A program made the position numbers and the translations under genes. Shown here in pieces: positions 32,422-44,100 of a stretch of DNA of 64,000 nucleotides. The notes below the pieces were generated by a model, which made no database searches, was not told the DNA's origin, and saw only the letters and a list, made by a program, of their open reading frames with translations. The stretch is from NCBI GenBank assembly GCA_020186115.1, contig WSYJ01000054.1, positions 1 to 64,000 on the forward strand. The letters are read 5' to 3'. How positions within the stretch are numbered: the stretch's first letter is position 1; every line of letters starts with the position of its first letter. The DNA is from Histomonas meleagridis. Its lineage: Eukaryota; Parabasalia; Tritrichomonadida; Dientamoebidae.

Positions 32422-32774
32422 GGAATTTTCTCATTAATTTCTAAATCAAAAAACGATCCTTTAGGTAAAGGAACTCAATGTTTCATTTCTAAGAATGAAC
32501 AACCACATAATCCATACTTTTGATTTGATTTACTCATTTCAATGATAAAATTCGATAATGAAGATGTACTTTTCAATTAATCTCTCCAGAGTTTTTCACA
32601 GAAAATAAAAGAACAATTAAAAAAATTGGGGTTCCTAATTATTACAAATATAGTTGGCATTCATTAAGAAAGGGCGGTGCTAATGCAGCGGTTAAATTTG
32701 AAGATCAGGACAATATAATACAAAGGCATGGAAGATGGCGATCAAGGATTATCATGGAATATACAAAAATGTAA
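32422..32774 (+). pseudogene. Tyrosine recombinase (Crypton/DIRS-type), C-terminal relic
   Basis: The first frame reads LISKSKNDPLGKGTQCFI, the SKtDq.GkG beta-hairpin block of tyrosine recombinases, and hits a stop. A later piece reads LGVPNYYKYSWHSLRKGGAN, with the HxxR box, then QRHGRWRSRIIMEYTKM, where GRW and the catalytic Tyr sit at the expected spacing before the stop. A frame change near 32622 and a stop near 32521 inactivate it. The upstream catalytic Arg region is not recognisable. Confidence 0.7.
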
Positions 32775-33182
32775 CGAAAAGAGAACGGGCCGCTGATCTC
32801 TGCTTTCATTTAATTGAACCAAACAGAAATAATTTTCGATTTTTCATTATTATTGAGTTTTCAACATGTTTTGAAAATGTAACGACGGTTGAATGAAAAC
32901 TAGGTAATTATACTGTTAGATTATTATCTTTTTTATTTAATATCAATTTGACCGGATATTATTAGAATAAATTATTTTTATGATTTGAAATCATAAATAA
33001 TAATCATATTCATATATTTATATCAAGTTATATCGTGATTTATTATTTTTTTCCAGAGGGATTTCTGTTTTATGTTCAGCTTATATCTCGTCTGACTACA
33101 CCTCATATAAATGAATTCAGCACTTTTTCGTGATCGTTTTTTTGATCGTTCTAATGCCACTTTTTGGCTAACAGTTTAAGCG

Positions 33183-36100
33183 ATGCAACAAACATCGCTA
33201 ACAGAATACCTTCTATCAATATTTTCACGTCTTCGAAACCCTCAGACAGCCCAAGAAGCTGATGCAGAGTTAACTAGAATCGATCAATTTTCTGAATCAA
33301 TTCCATCATTATTTGAAATTTTTGAAAATTCTCCTGATATAATTATTAAACAATATTCATTACACACGATCTCTATGTGTATTAGACAACAAAGCGCTAC
33401 GATGCCTATTGAATTACTTCAAGCTTATCGAAAAAAGTTACTATTCTATATTACAAAATCAGAAAATTATGAAACCTTAGATACTATATTATCCGTTGTA
33501 TCTACTTCTATACAATATTCAAATGTCTATTGGAGTGAACTTGATACATTTGCAATTCAAATTAAGGATCATATATATGTTAGTTTATCTATTTTTGATC
33601 TTTTAATTTTCACCATGTCTACACCAACAGTTATTGAACGTCTTCCACTTTTTGTTAATTTAATTTTACTCGGACTCCAATCTAAACAATTTCCTGAAGT
33701 TTCAATATCAGTTACATTTTTGTATCATTTAGCACCAAACATGCATCGTGATACACAAATTTTTGATCAATTTATGGGTCCACTTTTAAATGTTTTTCTT
33801 GAAACAATTAATTCCAATAACATTAATTTTCTTACTCCTATTTTAAATAACATATCAACAGGGATTCAAAAATCATTTTTTATCTTTCCATTATTTGAAG
33901 CATTACCATCAATAATAACCGTTCTAAGTTCATCGTCATTTGACACATCATTCAAACTGCAACTTCACAATTTTTTAGTTCACTCCTTAACGTATATGCA
34001 CACACAATTTCCACTTACCATTGAAAATTTGAATGTCTTCTATCAACTTGAACAAAATATTTGTATAGTTTATTTCCACTCGGATGATATTGACGATATG
34101 ACATGGCTAGTTGAAATTGAAATCATGTTATCATTAATTTTCACAAGGATGGATACAACTGTTATTCAAGGATTTGTTTTTACAAATATTCAAAAATATC
34201 TTGAAAGTAATTTACAAGAATTAATTAGTTTTGGATATTTAGTATTAGAAAATGCTCTCTTAACATCAAATACTTTATTTGAAGCGAATTTAGATCAAAT
34301 ATTTGAAATATTCATGAAAGGATTTATTGAAAAGAACACATTAAAACAACGAATTGCAGCACATTGTTTTGATAATCTTTCACATATCTTTCGAAGACAA
34401 ATTAATCAAAACATTTTGCAAATTCGTGATGCAGTATTAATGTATACTAATGACATTGATGTTTACTTAGGCACATCACTTTTGTGTAAAGTTATCAAAC
34501 AAGTCGAAAACACCGATATTATTTTTACAGATTCTATATTAACGGCACAAAACTTATTTTCTCATTCTGATTTACAAATCAAAATCTTTGCGTTAAATTT
34601 AATTTCATTAGTTATTGAGAATTCGTTATATCAAAGTGTATTATTATTTGATAATTTATATAAAACATTATTTGATATCTTATCATCACCATTATCATTT
34701 GAGTCACCATATTCTATAATATATGAATCTATAGCAGCATTATCAAGACGAGCACCACAAAAGATGTTACCGCATTTACCTGAAATTATTCCATATTTAA
34801 TCGAAGGATTTAATTCATCAGATGCATATGGAGCGATTGAAATCATTAAATGTTTTATATCAATATTTAAGATAATGAAGAATCAAATGAACAATTTCTT
34901 AGAAGGAATTTTTAATTCATTATATAAAAGAGTGAATAAAAATTGGACGGAAGAATTAATATGTATAAATCCAACTGATAAAGAGTTCGAATCAGTTACA
35001 TTTCATGCGGATTCTTTAGCATTACAAGCGTTAGCTAAAATCACCAAATATTTGGGTAATCAAGATTTGGTTAATATGATATTTAATCAAATTATGAATC
35101 TTGCCGGACTATTTTCATTATCATATTGTATTGTGCCAACTATGAAAGCGTTTAAATCGATAATATTCTTATTACAACCTGATCCACTATTAATTAACTT
35201 GTTACAACAATGCTATAACTTTTTAATGAGTTGTAATGATCATGAGATTTTTATTGTTATATTAAAAGCTATAACTTATAGTTTAATTAAATTCGGTGTT
35301 GAAGTTTTTAGCACTGAAAACTGTGAAAATTTAGTAAAGAAACTTCTTTCGATTATTACTACGAATCAAAACGTTAATTTATATGATTCGAAATTATTTA
35401 ATCAAATCCAATTCTCATTACCAATAATTACTAAGCAAACATGTTCCGAATTATTCATTAACGAAGTTTTCGCTTATTTCATACAGTTATTTAAAACACC
35501 AAATTTCCAAAACGCTGATTACTTCTCATTAGAAATCATTACGACATTTGTGACTGAAATGCCCGAATTCTTTTTACAACAAGAATCATTAAAAGAGATA
35601 ATTCCTAATTTAAATTACACTATAATTAATGGTAATATTAAAATAGCAACTTCTGCTTCTTCGTTCATATTAAATGTGACTTTGCATTTAAATGAACAAA
35701 TAAAATTTTTGTTTATTCCTTTTGTGAATGATTTTTTTAACTCGTTGAACTTGAGATTAATAAATGAACAAAATAACCATTCGATTTTAACAGAAACTAT
35801 TGTGGCCGCATTAGCCATTTTAGGAAATTGTATAATAAAAGAACAATTTCCTTTCGATAAATTGTTGAATTTAATGGTCAATGCTTTGCCAATTGTAGAA
35901 GACATCGGGTTATGTTATTACGTTTACGCATTTTTAACTTGTAACTTCGATAAAATGGAAAATGAAACAAAAATAAAATATTTGAAAATGTTCATCATTT
36001 TGTTGGCACAGCCGTATAGTAACGTGTTGGAAATGAAAATAGGTTTGGAAACGTGGAAAGTTATTATCGGCTTGTTAAAACAATTGTTTAATAATGAAGC

Positions 36101-36197
36101 AATTCTGAACATGCTGAATGGTGATGAAAAAAAATTCTCGTTTTTCATGGACTCGGTACAGGAAATTATTTCTGAATTTTCGGCTATAGATAAATAA
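33183..36197 (+). CDS. Importin-beta-family (karyopherin) HEAT-repeat protein
   Basis: 1,004 residues, entirely helical. The N-terminal part (about 10-75) has the look of an importin-beta N-terminal domain: an acidic loop, then FEIFENSPDIIIKQYSLHTI in the HEAT-1/2 position. Continuous HEAT-like helical hairpins follow. Length and the acidic stretch near 595-612 (NPTDKEFE) fit importin-4/5 or exportin-type receptors. No cargo specificity can be read. CACTTTTT occurs twice within 65 bp upstream of the ATG (33121 and 33159), and the 5' leader must be short. Confidence 0.7.
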   Translation: MQQTSLTEYLLSIFSRLRNPQTAQEADAELTRIDQFSESIPSLFEIFENSPDIIIKQYSLHTISMCIRQQSATMPIELLQAYRKKLLFYITKSENYETLDTILSVVSTSIQYSNVYWSELDTFAIQIKDHIYVSLSIFDLLIFTMSTPTVIERLPLFVNLILLGLQSKQFPEVSISVTFLYHLAPNMHRDTQIFDQFMGPLLNVFLETINSNNINFLTPILNNISTGIQKSFFIFPLFEALPSIITVLSSSSFDTSFKLQLHNFLVHSLTYMHTQFPLTIENLNVFYQLEQNICIVYFHSDDIDDMTWLVEIEIMLSLIFTRMDTTVIQGFVFTNIQKYLESNLQELISFGYLVLENALLTSNTLFEANLDQIFEIFMKGFIEKNTLKQRIAAHCFDNLSHIFRRQINQNILQIRDAVLMYTNDIDVYLGTSLLCKVIKQVENTDIIFTDSILTAQNLFSHSDLQIKIFALNLISLVIENSLYQSVLLFDNLYKTLFDILSSPLSFESPYSIIYESIAALSRRAPQKMLPHLPEIIPYLIEGFNSSDAYGAIEIIKCFISIFKIMKNQMNNFLEGIFNSLYKRVNKNWTEELICINPTDKEFESVTFHADSLALQALAKITKYLGNQDLVNMIFNQIMNLAGLFSLSYCIVPTMKAFKSIIFLLQPDPLLINLLQQCYNFLMSCNDHEIFIVILKAITYSLIKFGVEVFSTENCENLVKKLLSIITTNQNVNLYDSKLFNQIQFSLPIITKQTCSELFINEVFAYFIQLFKTPNFQNADYFSLEIITTFVTEMPEFFLQQESLKEIIPNLNYTIINGNIKIATSASSFILNVTLHLNEQIKFLFIPFVNDFFNSLNLRLINEQNNHSILTETIVAALAILGNCIIKEQFPFDKLLNLMVNALPIVEDIGLCYYVYAFLTCNFDKMENETKIKYLKMFIILLAQPYSNVLEMKIGLETWKVIIGLLKQLFNNEAILNMLNGDEKKFSFFMDSVQEIISEFSAIDK

Positions 36198-36416
36198 AAT
36201 ATGTTTTGTTTGAATATTTTTGTAGTGATATAAACTCAAATTTTTAATTATCAATATTAGCATACTTCAAAATTATTAAGTATTCCGTTTATATTTTTTA
36301 CAAAAATAAATGCGCTGCCTTTTGTTATTTCCTAAAAACATATTCCTCTGGGGATTAAATATGTTGTTTACTTTAAAATGAGTGATTAAAAAATATAATG
36401 AAAACTAGTTCAAGTT

Positions 36417-36632
36417 TTATTCATATATATTATTAATGTATATTTCTTCTTTAAAATCATCTGCAAAAGAATCTTCATCAATATTGGTATCAATCGCTCC
36501 TGTTTCAAATGAGTTTTCATGTGATTCGTTCCCTTCAAAACTTTTCTCTTCAATCTCACTTAGATCTTTTTTCCAACGAATTAATATTGTATTAAGTAAT
36601 ATTATTATAATGACAACTATAACATCTAAACC
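36417..36632 (-). pseudogene. Orphan transmembrane anchor and tail of a surface protein
   Basis: Reading right to left, an open stretch gives LDVIVVIIIILLNTILIRWK, one transmembrane helix with a stop-transfer charge, then a 45-residue acidic cytoplasmic tail ending NNIYE before TAA. An in-frame TGA precedes it, and no ectodomain can be found upstream. The layout is that of the C-terminus of large trichomonad surface proteins such as the BspA-like family; which family is inference. Confidence 0.5.
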
Positions 36633-37080
36633 TCATGATCCTATGATTATTGTTTGTTATTATTATCATTAGTAATTATTACGTTTTTATATATAATAGT
36701 ATATGAATTAATGTAATGACTATAATAAAATGTATATGCAATAACTGTGAATTCATTATATATATATATATTCTGTTTGTATATAAGTATAAAATGTATT
36801 ATATAATGAAAGCGAGAATGTCATAAAATATGTTGATTTATAATAAATTGAAATCGTCTGTAAGTGCGTTCATGTATGTTTCAAAATGATGATAATTGAA
36901 TATATGTTAAGTCATTTTCTGTCTTTCAAACTGTCATTTCAATACGTCATTTTCTGTATTTTAAACTGTCACAATATCTTATAGAATGATTCGATTGTAG
37001 AATCCATTTCTTCAGTATACACTTATCATCATTATCATGCCAAAAAAACGAATTTATGAATAAAAACATATATAATAATA

Positions 37081-37854
37081 AGGTTGGACGAATGGTCCCC
37101 GGATTTCGTTGTGAAAAACCGATACAGTGATATCTAATGCATCGGCGGTTATCTCTTTAATACAACGAACACAACGGTGTCCTATATTCAATTATTCCCA
37201 TAAATATAACCGTTGTCATTGAACGATATATTTTTTTCTGTAAATTAATTATTTATTTATTGTGTCTGTAACATAATGAGATATAACGTTATACGTTTTT
37301 TGTATGTCATCGGGAACGATCGAATCTAATACAAACATTGCATCACATGATGAAGCTATAATGGCTAAAAAATTATGTTGGAATTTGGATCATTCATCAG
37401 AATATATTGTTAAATACTTATATTTTGTAATAATTTCTTTGATTGATTGCTTTACTCTTGTTATAAAAATTTTCAAATAATTGTAAATCGATCTTCTTGA
37501 AATTTAATCAAAAGCAGATAAATTTGTAGAATCTAGATTGTCAATATAAATTAAATATTGATTGTTAAGTAATATGAATTTCATGATCTGTTTTTGTGTT
37601 GTGTTAATTACATGTTCTAATTTTTTGTGTTTTTTAAGACAATGATTAGATATAGTGCTATAGTCTGTACACGGATATTGTGTGCAGATTCTGCAAATTG
37701 AGATTATCCGAACATTGTCTTTGTCAAGTTTATATATTTTGTCATCTTTTCTAAGAATTATTGCGTGATCAATACCTCTTTCATCTGGTAATTGTAATTC
37801 TCCCACGATCATTTTGTACCACATCGTGGTAAAGTGAATTGGAATTGTGCACAT
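37081..37854 (-). pseudogene. Degenerate hAT-like transposase with BED-type zinc finger
   Basis: The first frame (37854-37504) contains SICRICTQYPCTDYST and NHCLKKHKK, a C2H2 finger with BED-like spacing. After frame breaks come KYKYLTIYSDE, a stop where hAT proteins often have Trp, and SKFQHNFLAIIASS. Then come a short NDNG stretch and HRCVRCIKEITADALD, resembling the C..H block. The sequence is scattered over three frames. It is probably a relic of the same superfamily as 28609-28959. Confidence 0.5.
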
Positions 37855-38189
37855 TGAATTAATGTGAAGTGATTCTACTCGCCTTTCAAAAAAATTATTT
37901 TCAATTATAATTCACATTCAATTTTTTATAAAATATATTTTTATTCTGAACACTTTTTGGATATGACATTATCAAAATATTTTATGATCCAACTCTTTCA
38001 AATATTTGGTTAAATACAATTCTTAAATATAAAAATAATTCAATTTTTGTAAGGTGAATAATTAGATCATTCAAATAGTGATATCACAAAACTCGAGATT
38101 TTTATTAATTGTTTATACTTAATTTTGAACTCTATTTCAAGTTAGCTTGATGCAAATTGTAAACCTTGGGTCTTTGTTTTCAATTGAAT

Positions 38190-38400
38190 AATAAACCTTA
38201 ACCCAGGTCCCTTTGTCACTTTTTATCATTTTGGCCAAGGTCCCCCATCAGGGGCCTGGGGCATTGGGCCAAGGTACCTCATTAATGACCTGGGCCAAAG
38301 TGCATATATCCCTTTTTGGTCCCTATACCACAGTGCCAAGATTTGCTGTCACTTTTGGGCCATTGGCCCAGTTGCTTCCCAACCCTATAAATAATTTTCA
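38190..38400. repeat. GC-richer patch with repeated GGCCAAGGT words
   Basis: GGCCAAGGTCCCCC, GGGCCTGGGGC, GGGCCAAGGTACC, GACCTGGGCCAAAGTG and GGGCCATTGGCCC occur within 170 bp in both orientations. This lies just upstream of the Merlin-like relic and could be its structured end. The short open frame across it has no protein-like features. Confidence 0.4.
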
Positions 38401-38467
38401 ATTGTATATTGTTGCAAATAAATTGAATAAACCTCACAAATCTTTGACCAATAGCTTATATATTTAA

Positions 38468-38850
38468 ATGACATCTCTCCGAGGAGTCATGTATCAAGTT
38501 TCTAAATCAGATGAAAATTTTATAAAACCGGCTTCAAGGGTTCAGCTTATACCAAGTGTAAACCAGAAGCGAATATGTAAAAGATGCTGCCGGCCAATGG
38601 ATGGCTTTTATTCACCACTTGCCCCTGATGGCGCTATTTGGAGATGCTGCGATTATAAATGCCTTACAACATATTTCATCAGAGGAAACTCATGGACATC
38701 GAATTCAATATTATCACTTAAAAAAATAGCCCAAATAAATGCTTTTTGAGCAGATGATAAAACAGTCAGAGATACAGCTAAAGACCTTAATTTAGACCCA
38801 AAATTACAAACTATTTTCAAAAATATCGGTGCTTTGCAATGCAACATTAT
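38468..38850 (+). pseudogene. Merlin/ISXO2-type transposase, N-terminal relic
   Basis: The open stretch contains a four-cysteine ribbon (KRICKRCCRPM, then WRCCDYKCLTTYFIRGNSW), the arrangement at the N-terminus of Merlin/ISXO2-like transposases where the second knuckle precedes a G(S/T)WF motif. After a TGA it continues ADDKTVRDTAKDLNLDPKLQ, the expected HTH-like step. The catalytic core is not recognisable downstream. Confidence 0.5.
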
Positions 38851-39059
38851 CTTAATGATATTGCATTGCATCCTTCTGGCGAAATTAATGAATTGTATAG
38901 ATTGATAAATTTCACTTCTTTAAAGCCAAGTGTAATCGTGGTTCATCTTAATAGTATAACATCTTCAAGAAAATATAATAACAATATTATTCCATGCTTC
39001 ATCAACTACTTCATTGCCTCATGTGTTGAATTAATTTGAATAAAAAATAATTTTTCATC

Positions 39060-39860
39060 ATGAGTGCAAATGAAACCAGTTCCAGTTCCAAAGGTTATAA
39101 ATTGCATTGAAGTCTTCGAAGAAACAAAAAGTAGAATGATTTATGCTTCATTAATTGCGAATGAATTCCGTAATGCAGAAACATTGTTTAAACAAATAGA
39201 ATACTGAAAAAAAAGTCGTGAAAATTCGCAAACTTCTTCAAATTTCAACCATGTTGTTATAATAATATTATTAATAATAAGATCGATAACGATAAAAGAT
39301 ATACTCCATCAACAATATTATTAGCTAATGAAGCAGAATTAGAGTTAATTATTAATATTTATCAGCATCGAATTAATACAGATAAGTGAGTAAAAATGCT
39401 ACTTTAATCTATAACTTGAACAGGAAAAGAGAAAATTTTTCTATAAAATAATTAAAAATTATCATAATAAGACATTCAGATGGAATCGAAAAACAAAAAA
39501 CTCAAATTGCATTGAAGAAGCAAGAACTGATATATTTCCTGAAGAAGTCGAAAGATCTCTCAGAGGAAGAAGGAATAATGAAAAATCCTCTCCGTATCTG
39601 TCTTCTCCTTTTTTTATATCAATGGATCATATTTGTTATTGAAGAATAAAATACTGCTACTATTCAATCTATCGAAAAATTTTGTTCATATAAATTCAAT
39701 AATGAAATTAAACAAGATGCAATTCGACATATCATTCATTCATTAGATAAACTTCAGGTTGTTGCTGGTATTCCATTGAAATATGGACGAGTATTAATTT
39801 TAATATATTCACATAATTTACATTTAATATAGATGAATCAGAGTATCAATAGCTTGTAGA
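39060..39860 (+). pseudogene. Coding-like relic, unassigned
   Basis: Shifted plus-strand frames read KVINCIEVFEETKSRMIYAS, then YTPSTILLANEAELELIINI, then RTDIFPEEVERSLRGRR, then IRHIIHSLDKLQVVAGIP. Interruptions every 30-50 codons mark it as decayed. The order of helical blocks would suit a transposase or recombinase, but no catalytic motif is visible. Confidence 0.3.
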
Positions 39861-40069
39861 TGCTAGGAGGATTCAATGCGTTGTACCAATTCCGTATTAT
39901 TATGAATCTGTTGTGTTGTTGCTGAGAAGCAAGACAAGAAAAAGAGCAACGTTACTAGGTGATATTTTTGTTCCATCAACCGTTGTATCTCAATCATTTT
40001 TTGAATCTTTTAATACAAATTAGATGTTTATTAAATATACTCTCCATTTGTTTCGAAAACTTTTTTCCC

Positions 40070-40760
40070 CATTCGTCAAAAACGTTTCGCATTGTTAACA
40101 TGTATAACAAGTTTTCTTATGGGCTTTTTACAATTTGTACTATTTTTTTCGGAAAGTTTTGATAAGATATAATTTACATTATATTGTGAATTAGATGTTT
40201 CACTATTAAAAAGATAGTCAATTACAATGAACCCATGGTAATTCCGAAAAACCGTCAACATTATTTTTTTTTAGTAATAATCTTTTGTATATTTTACCTC
40301 GTAGTATCCATTGTCGAACATGATAATTCTCATAAATAACCAGGACTCGTCACCTGTCACAAAATATTTAAGACTATTATGTCTTGTTATTTTTAATGTT
40401 TTTAAAAGTTGAATTGATTTAGTGAATTTTTGTTTTTAATATCTTCTGTAAGAAGTTTTTTCGTAAGATGCCTATATAATGTAGTGTTTGGAATCTATAT
40501 CAACTTGTTTATTAGTCTTACTGACACATATGGAAATTTATCTAAGATTTCTAAGATTTTTAAATCAATGTTTTCATCATTATTTAAGAATTGGTTAAAT
40601 AATATGAGGTGATGATATCATAATAGAAATTCTTTCTTTGAGATTTTTACAAACTGTTGAATATGAAATACATTCTTTTCCGAATATAGCCTCCATTTCA
40701 CAGTGCATGTCTTTGCTGACATTCCCTTCATCGCAAGATATATTGAGATTGGTTTTTGAT
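40070..40760 (-). pseudogene. mariner-family transposase, decayed
   Basis: Read right to left, pieces give EILDKFPYVSVRLINKL, LYRHLTKKLLTEDIKN, then LKYFVTGDESWLF, the hallmark TGDESW with the first catalytic Asp. Next comes VFRNYHGFIVIDYLFN and KLVIHVNNAKRF, aligned with the HxDNARxH motif with Asp replaced by Asn. Stops and frame changes break it into at least three pieces, and the third catalytic residue is not visible. Tvmar-type mariner elements are known in trichomonads. Confidence 0.7.
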
Positions 40761-41133
40761 CAAGCTTCATTACTGTAAAATGAAAATTCTAAACGTCATT
40801 TTTTTTTATTCAATTGAAGAAAAAATTAATATTAGTTAATGATAGACATGACGAAAAAATATTTTTAGAATAAAAATAAAACCTATAAAATTTACTGTTT
40901 TCATTTATATATAAAATATTGTTGTATCTATTCTACCGTTTGTGTGGAACACCATATAAAATCCAGATGTAAATAAAAATGATGAATGCAATCAACGTTA
41001 ATAACATAATTCTAACATTCAGAAAATTTTTGATTTAAAATCACTTATCTAAACGAAAGAATTAATAATTGATATATTAAAATCATTATTTTGATAGATA
41101 ATTTTCTTTATTCATAAATATAAAACTAAATTC

Positions 41134-44100
41134 TCATTCAAACTCAATCGAAAATATGTTTCCTTCCGTATCGGACAAAATGAATGCGTTAAATTTTTGT
41201 ACGAAAATTAAGTTCAAAATTTTTCTTCCCAAATCGATATCTGCCATTATATTTAAAGAAGGTATATCTACGTAAAGGAAATGTCCGTTTTCAAGTGTTA
41301 TCCCGATACCATCATAAGCATTTTCCATTTCCACCTTACACCAATTTAATATCAATGAACTAAATTTTAATTCGCCTAAAAACGCCGTATTTATATTAAA
41401 CAATTTCATTGAAGTTTCGTTACCGAAATTTTGTATTTGTTCGACTACTATAATATAACCGATATTAAATAACATAACTTTTTGTACTATATAATCATTA
41501 ACATTATTATTTATATTTATAGAACGAATGAATTTACCAGTTAATAAGTTTGACAAATATAATTTTTTATTTTTATCAAGACTTATAATAATATTTAAGT
41601 TATAATTTATATCAATGTTAACAACAGAAGTTAAATGTGGAGTTATTCGATATAATTGTTTTGGATTTTCATTTATATCCCATAAAGTTAAAGAAGAATC
41701 ACGCCAAGAAGTTAATAAATAATTATTTGTATTACATATCAAAGAAATTAATGAATTGTTTTGACTTTGTGAATATAAATAAATAATTTCAACGCTTTTT
41801 ATATCAATACGAAATATATGAAATGAATTATCCCATTGTGAAGTTAATATAATTCTTAAAGGATCAATTAGATATGATATATTAATCGAGTTAATTTTAA
41901 TTAATGATAATAAATAAATATTAAATGAACCATAATATTTAATATTTTGTTCATTATTATTTTGTGTATAATTTATTGAATATAATTTTAATTCATTTGT
42001 TAATATAAATATTTCATTCTCATAATAAAACATATAAATAATTTGATTCGACGTTGTTGTTAATTTTTGTATATTCTTCGATTGTAATAATTTTGGTATT
42101 GATATATAATTCCGTTTTGGATGTGCAGAAGTAAAAAGTTGTTTTGGTATAATACCAAAATTACTTGCATGAATTTGTATCTCAAATAATAATTCGGAAT
42201 CATTAAATGCATTATAATTCGTTAAAGAAGATTCATAACAATATGCATGAAAAGTATTATTATTTTTTATAGCATTTTCACCAGTTTGTGCATAGCCAAA
42301 TATTAAATCAATCCATTCATTTAAATGCTCTGAGACGTAATTACTTTCTAAAGCTTTCCGATGAATACTAATAAATTCATCAGGCGTCTTACTATAAGGT
42401 GGTAATATTACGTCACTAATTTTTATGTTTAAATCTTCATGAATACCTAAATCGAATTGATTTTTATTAATTAGAAAATCAGGCAATGTGAAAAATTCCG
42501 GAATTATCTCACGGAAATCATTATTTAATGATGTTACAGCTTCATAACTTTTAGCAATTGACCAAAATGTACGATTTGGTTTATCGAATTTTTCATCATG
42601 CATTCCAATATGTAAAGAAGTAAAAGGTTCAAGTCGCATTAAATAATGTAATATATAAGAAGTAGTTGAATAATGTAATCGATATAAACATTTCTCAGGT
42701 GAATCAGGACAATTTTCATAATCATTTTGAAGCTTTTCTAATCGCTTTGGATTTAATGCTCCAATTGGTTTAGATAAATCTCGATAATTATTCGGATCAT
42801 TTAAGTCAATAGTTTCGGATGTATAATTAGATAATATCCATGGGAATATTGGATATTGTGATAAATCATTAAAACTTCGACCGGATAAAAGATTTAAATA
42901 TATTAAATATTCATAATTTGATATTTCATGATTTTTCCATTTCTTGGTAAATTGATTTATATAATCTTTTGAATTCCATAATTTAATTCCTTGTTTTAGA
43001 TTAGGATAATTTAAGTTATTAATCTTTTGGATGATTTTTTCTTTAATACCTTTATTATTAAAGTAAAAGAAATATGACTTTTGTTTAGTGATAAAGAATT
43101 CTAATCCATAATTCAAATGTAAATATGAACGATTTAATATCATATAAATTGATGATAATGGAAATTGTATATAATGATTTTCATTAACATTATGAAACCA
43201 TATTTCTGTTTTATATAAATAAAAGATTCCATCAGTTTGTCCATGTATAGTAATTAATTGACAATCTGATGAAAATATGGATTCTTTAGTATTAATTGCA
43301 TCTTGATTTGCATTTTCTTCTTCTTCTTCCGTTTGAATTTGATTCATTTCATTCACATCGAGTTTTTTAATGATAATATGATCACGTCGATCGGATGCAA
43401 TTTTATGATCATCAAAATTTGTGTTTGGCTTTAAAAAGATTCGACGATATTTCTTATCATAAATTGGCCAAAGTTTCCAATGTTTAACTTCAGTAGAATT
43501 ACACCATGGTCCTCCATTATATAATAAATCATGTGATATATGTTTATAAGCTTTTTTACTTTTCATAATTTTAAAATGTAATTCCCGTAAAAATATTTGA
43601 TGTTCTTGTTCGAATTTTGCTAAAAATGTCGAAACATCAATGATATTAACTTTAATTTTTTTAGATATTTCATTTAATTTCAAACTTTTTAATTTATCAA
43701 TTGATATATTTTTAATTTGTTCTGTTTTTTCTTTTAATAAATTAAAGAAATTTAATGTATAATCATAAGTTAATTCATAAAAATCATTTTGTATTGAAGT
43801 TTTACTTAATATATTAAACTTTTGATTATTTGGAATTATTTTATCGAAATAATTCTTAAACATTTCAATGAATTCATTAAACTTTTCATAATTTTCAGGT
43901 GTTAAAATTTGATAAAATGCTAAAGAGAAAAATGATAATTCGAATTGGTTATATAAAGATTTATTTTTATAACGTTTCATAAATAAATCATATACATCAT
44001 TAAATTGTAATGGATCAGATCGAATAATGAAATAAATTATAAATGAATAAGCTTCATAATATTTAATTTGTTTATCGATAAAAGTGAAACTTAAATCAAA

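Noticed and set aside
38213-38467. 84-aa frame over the GC-rich patch
   Set aside because: The composition follows the repeated GGCCAAGGT words; no protein-like pattern.
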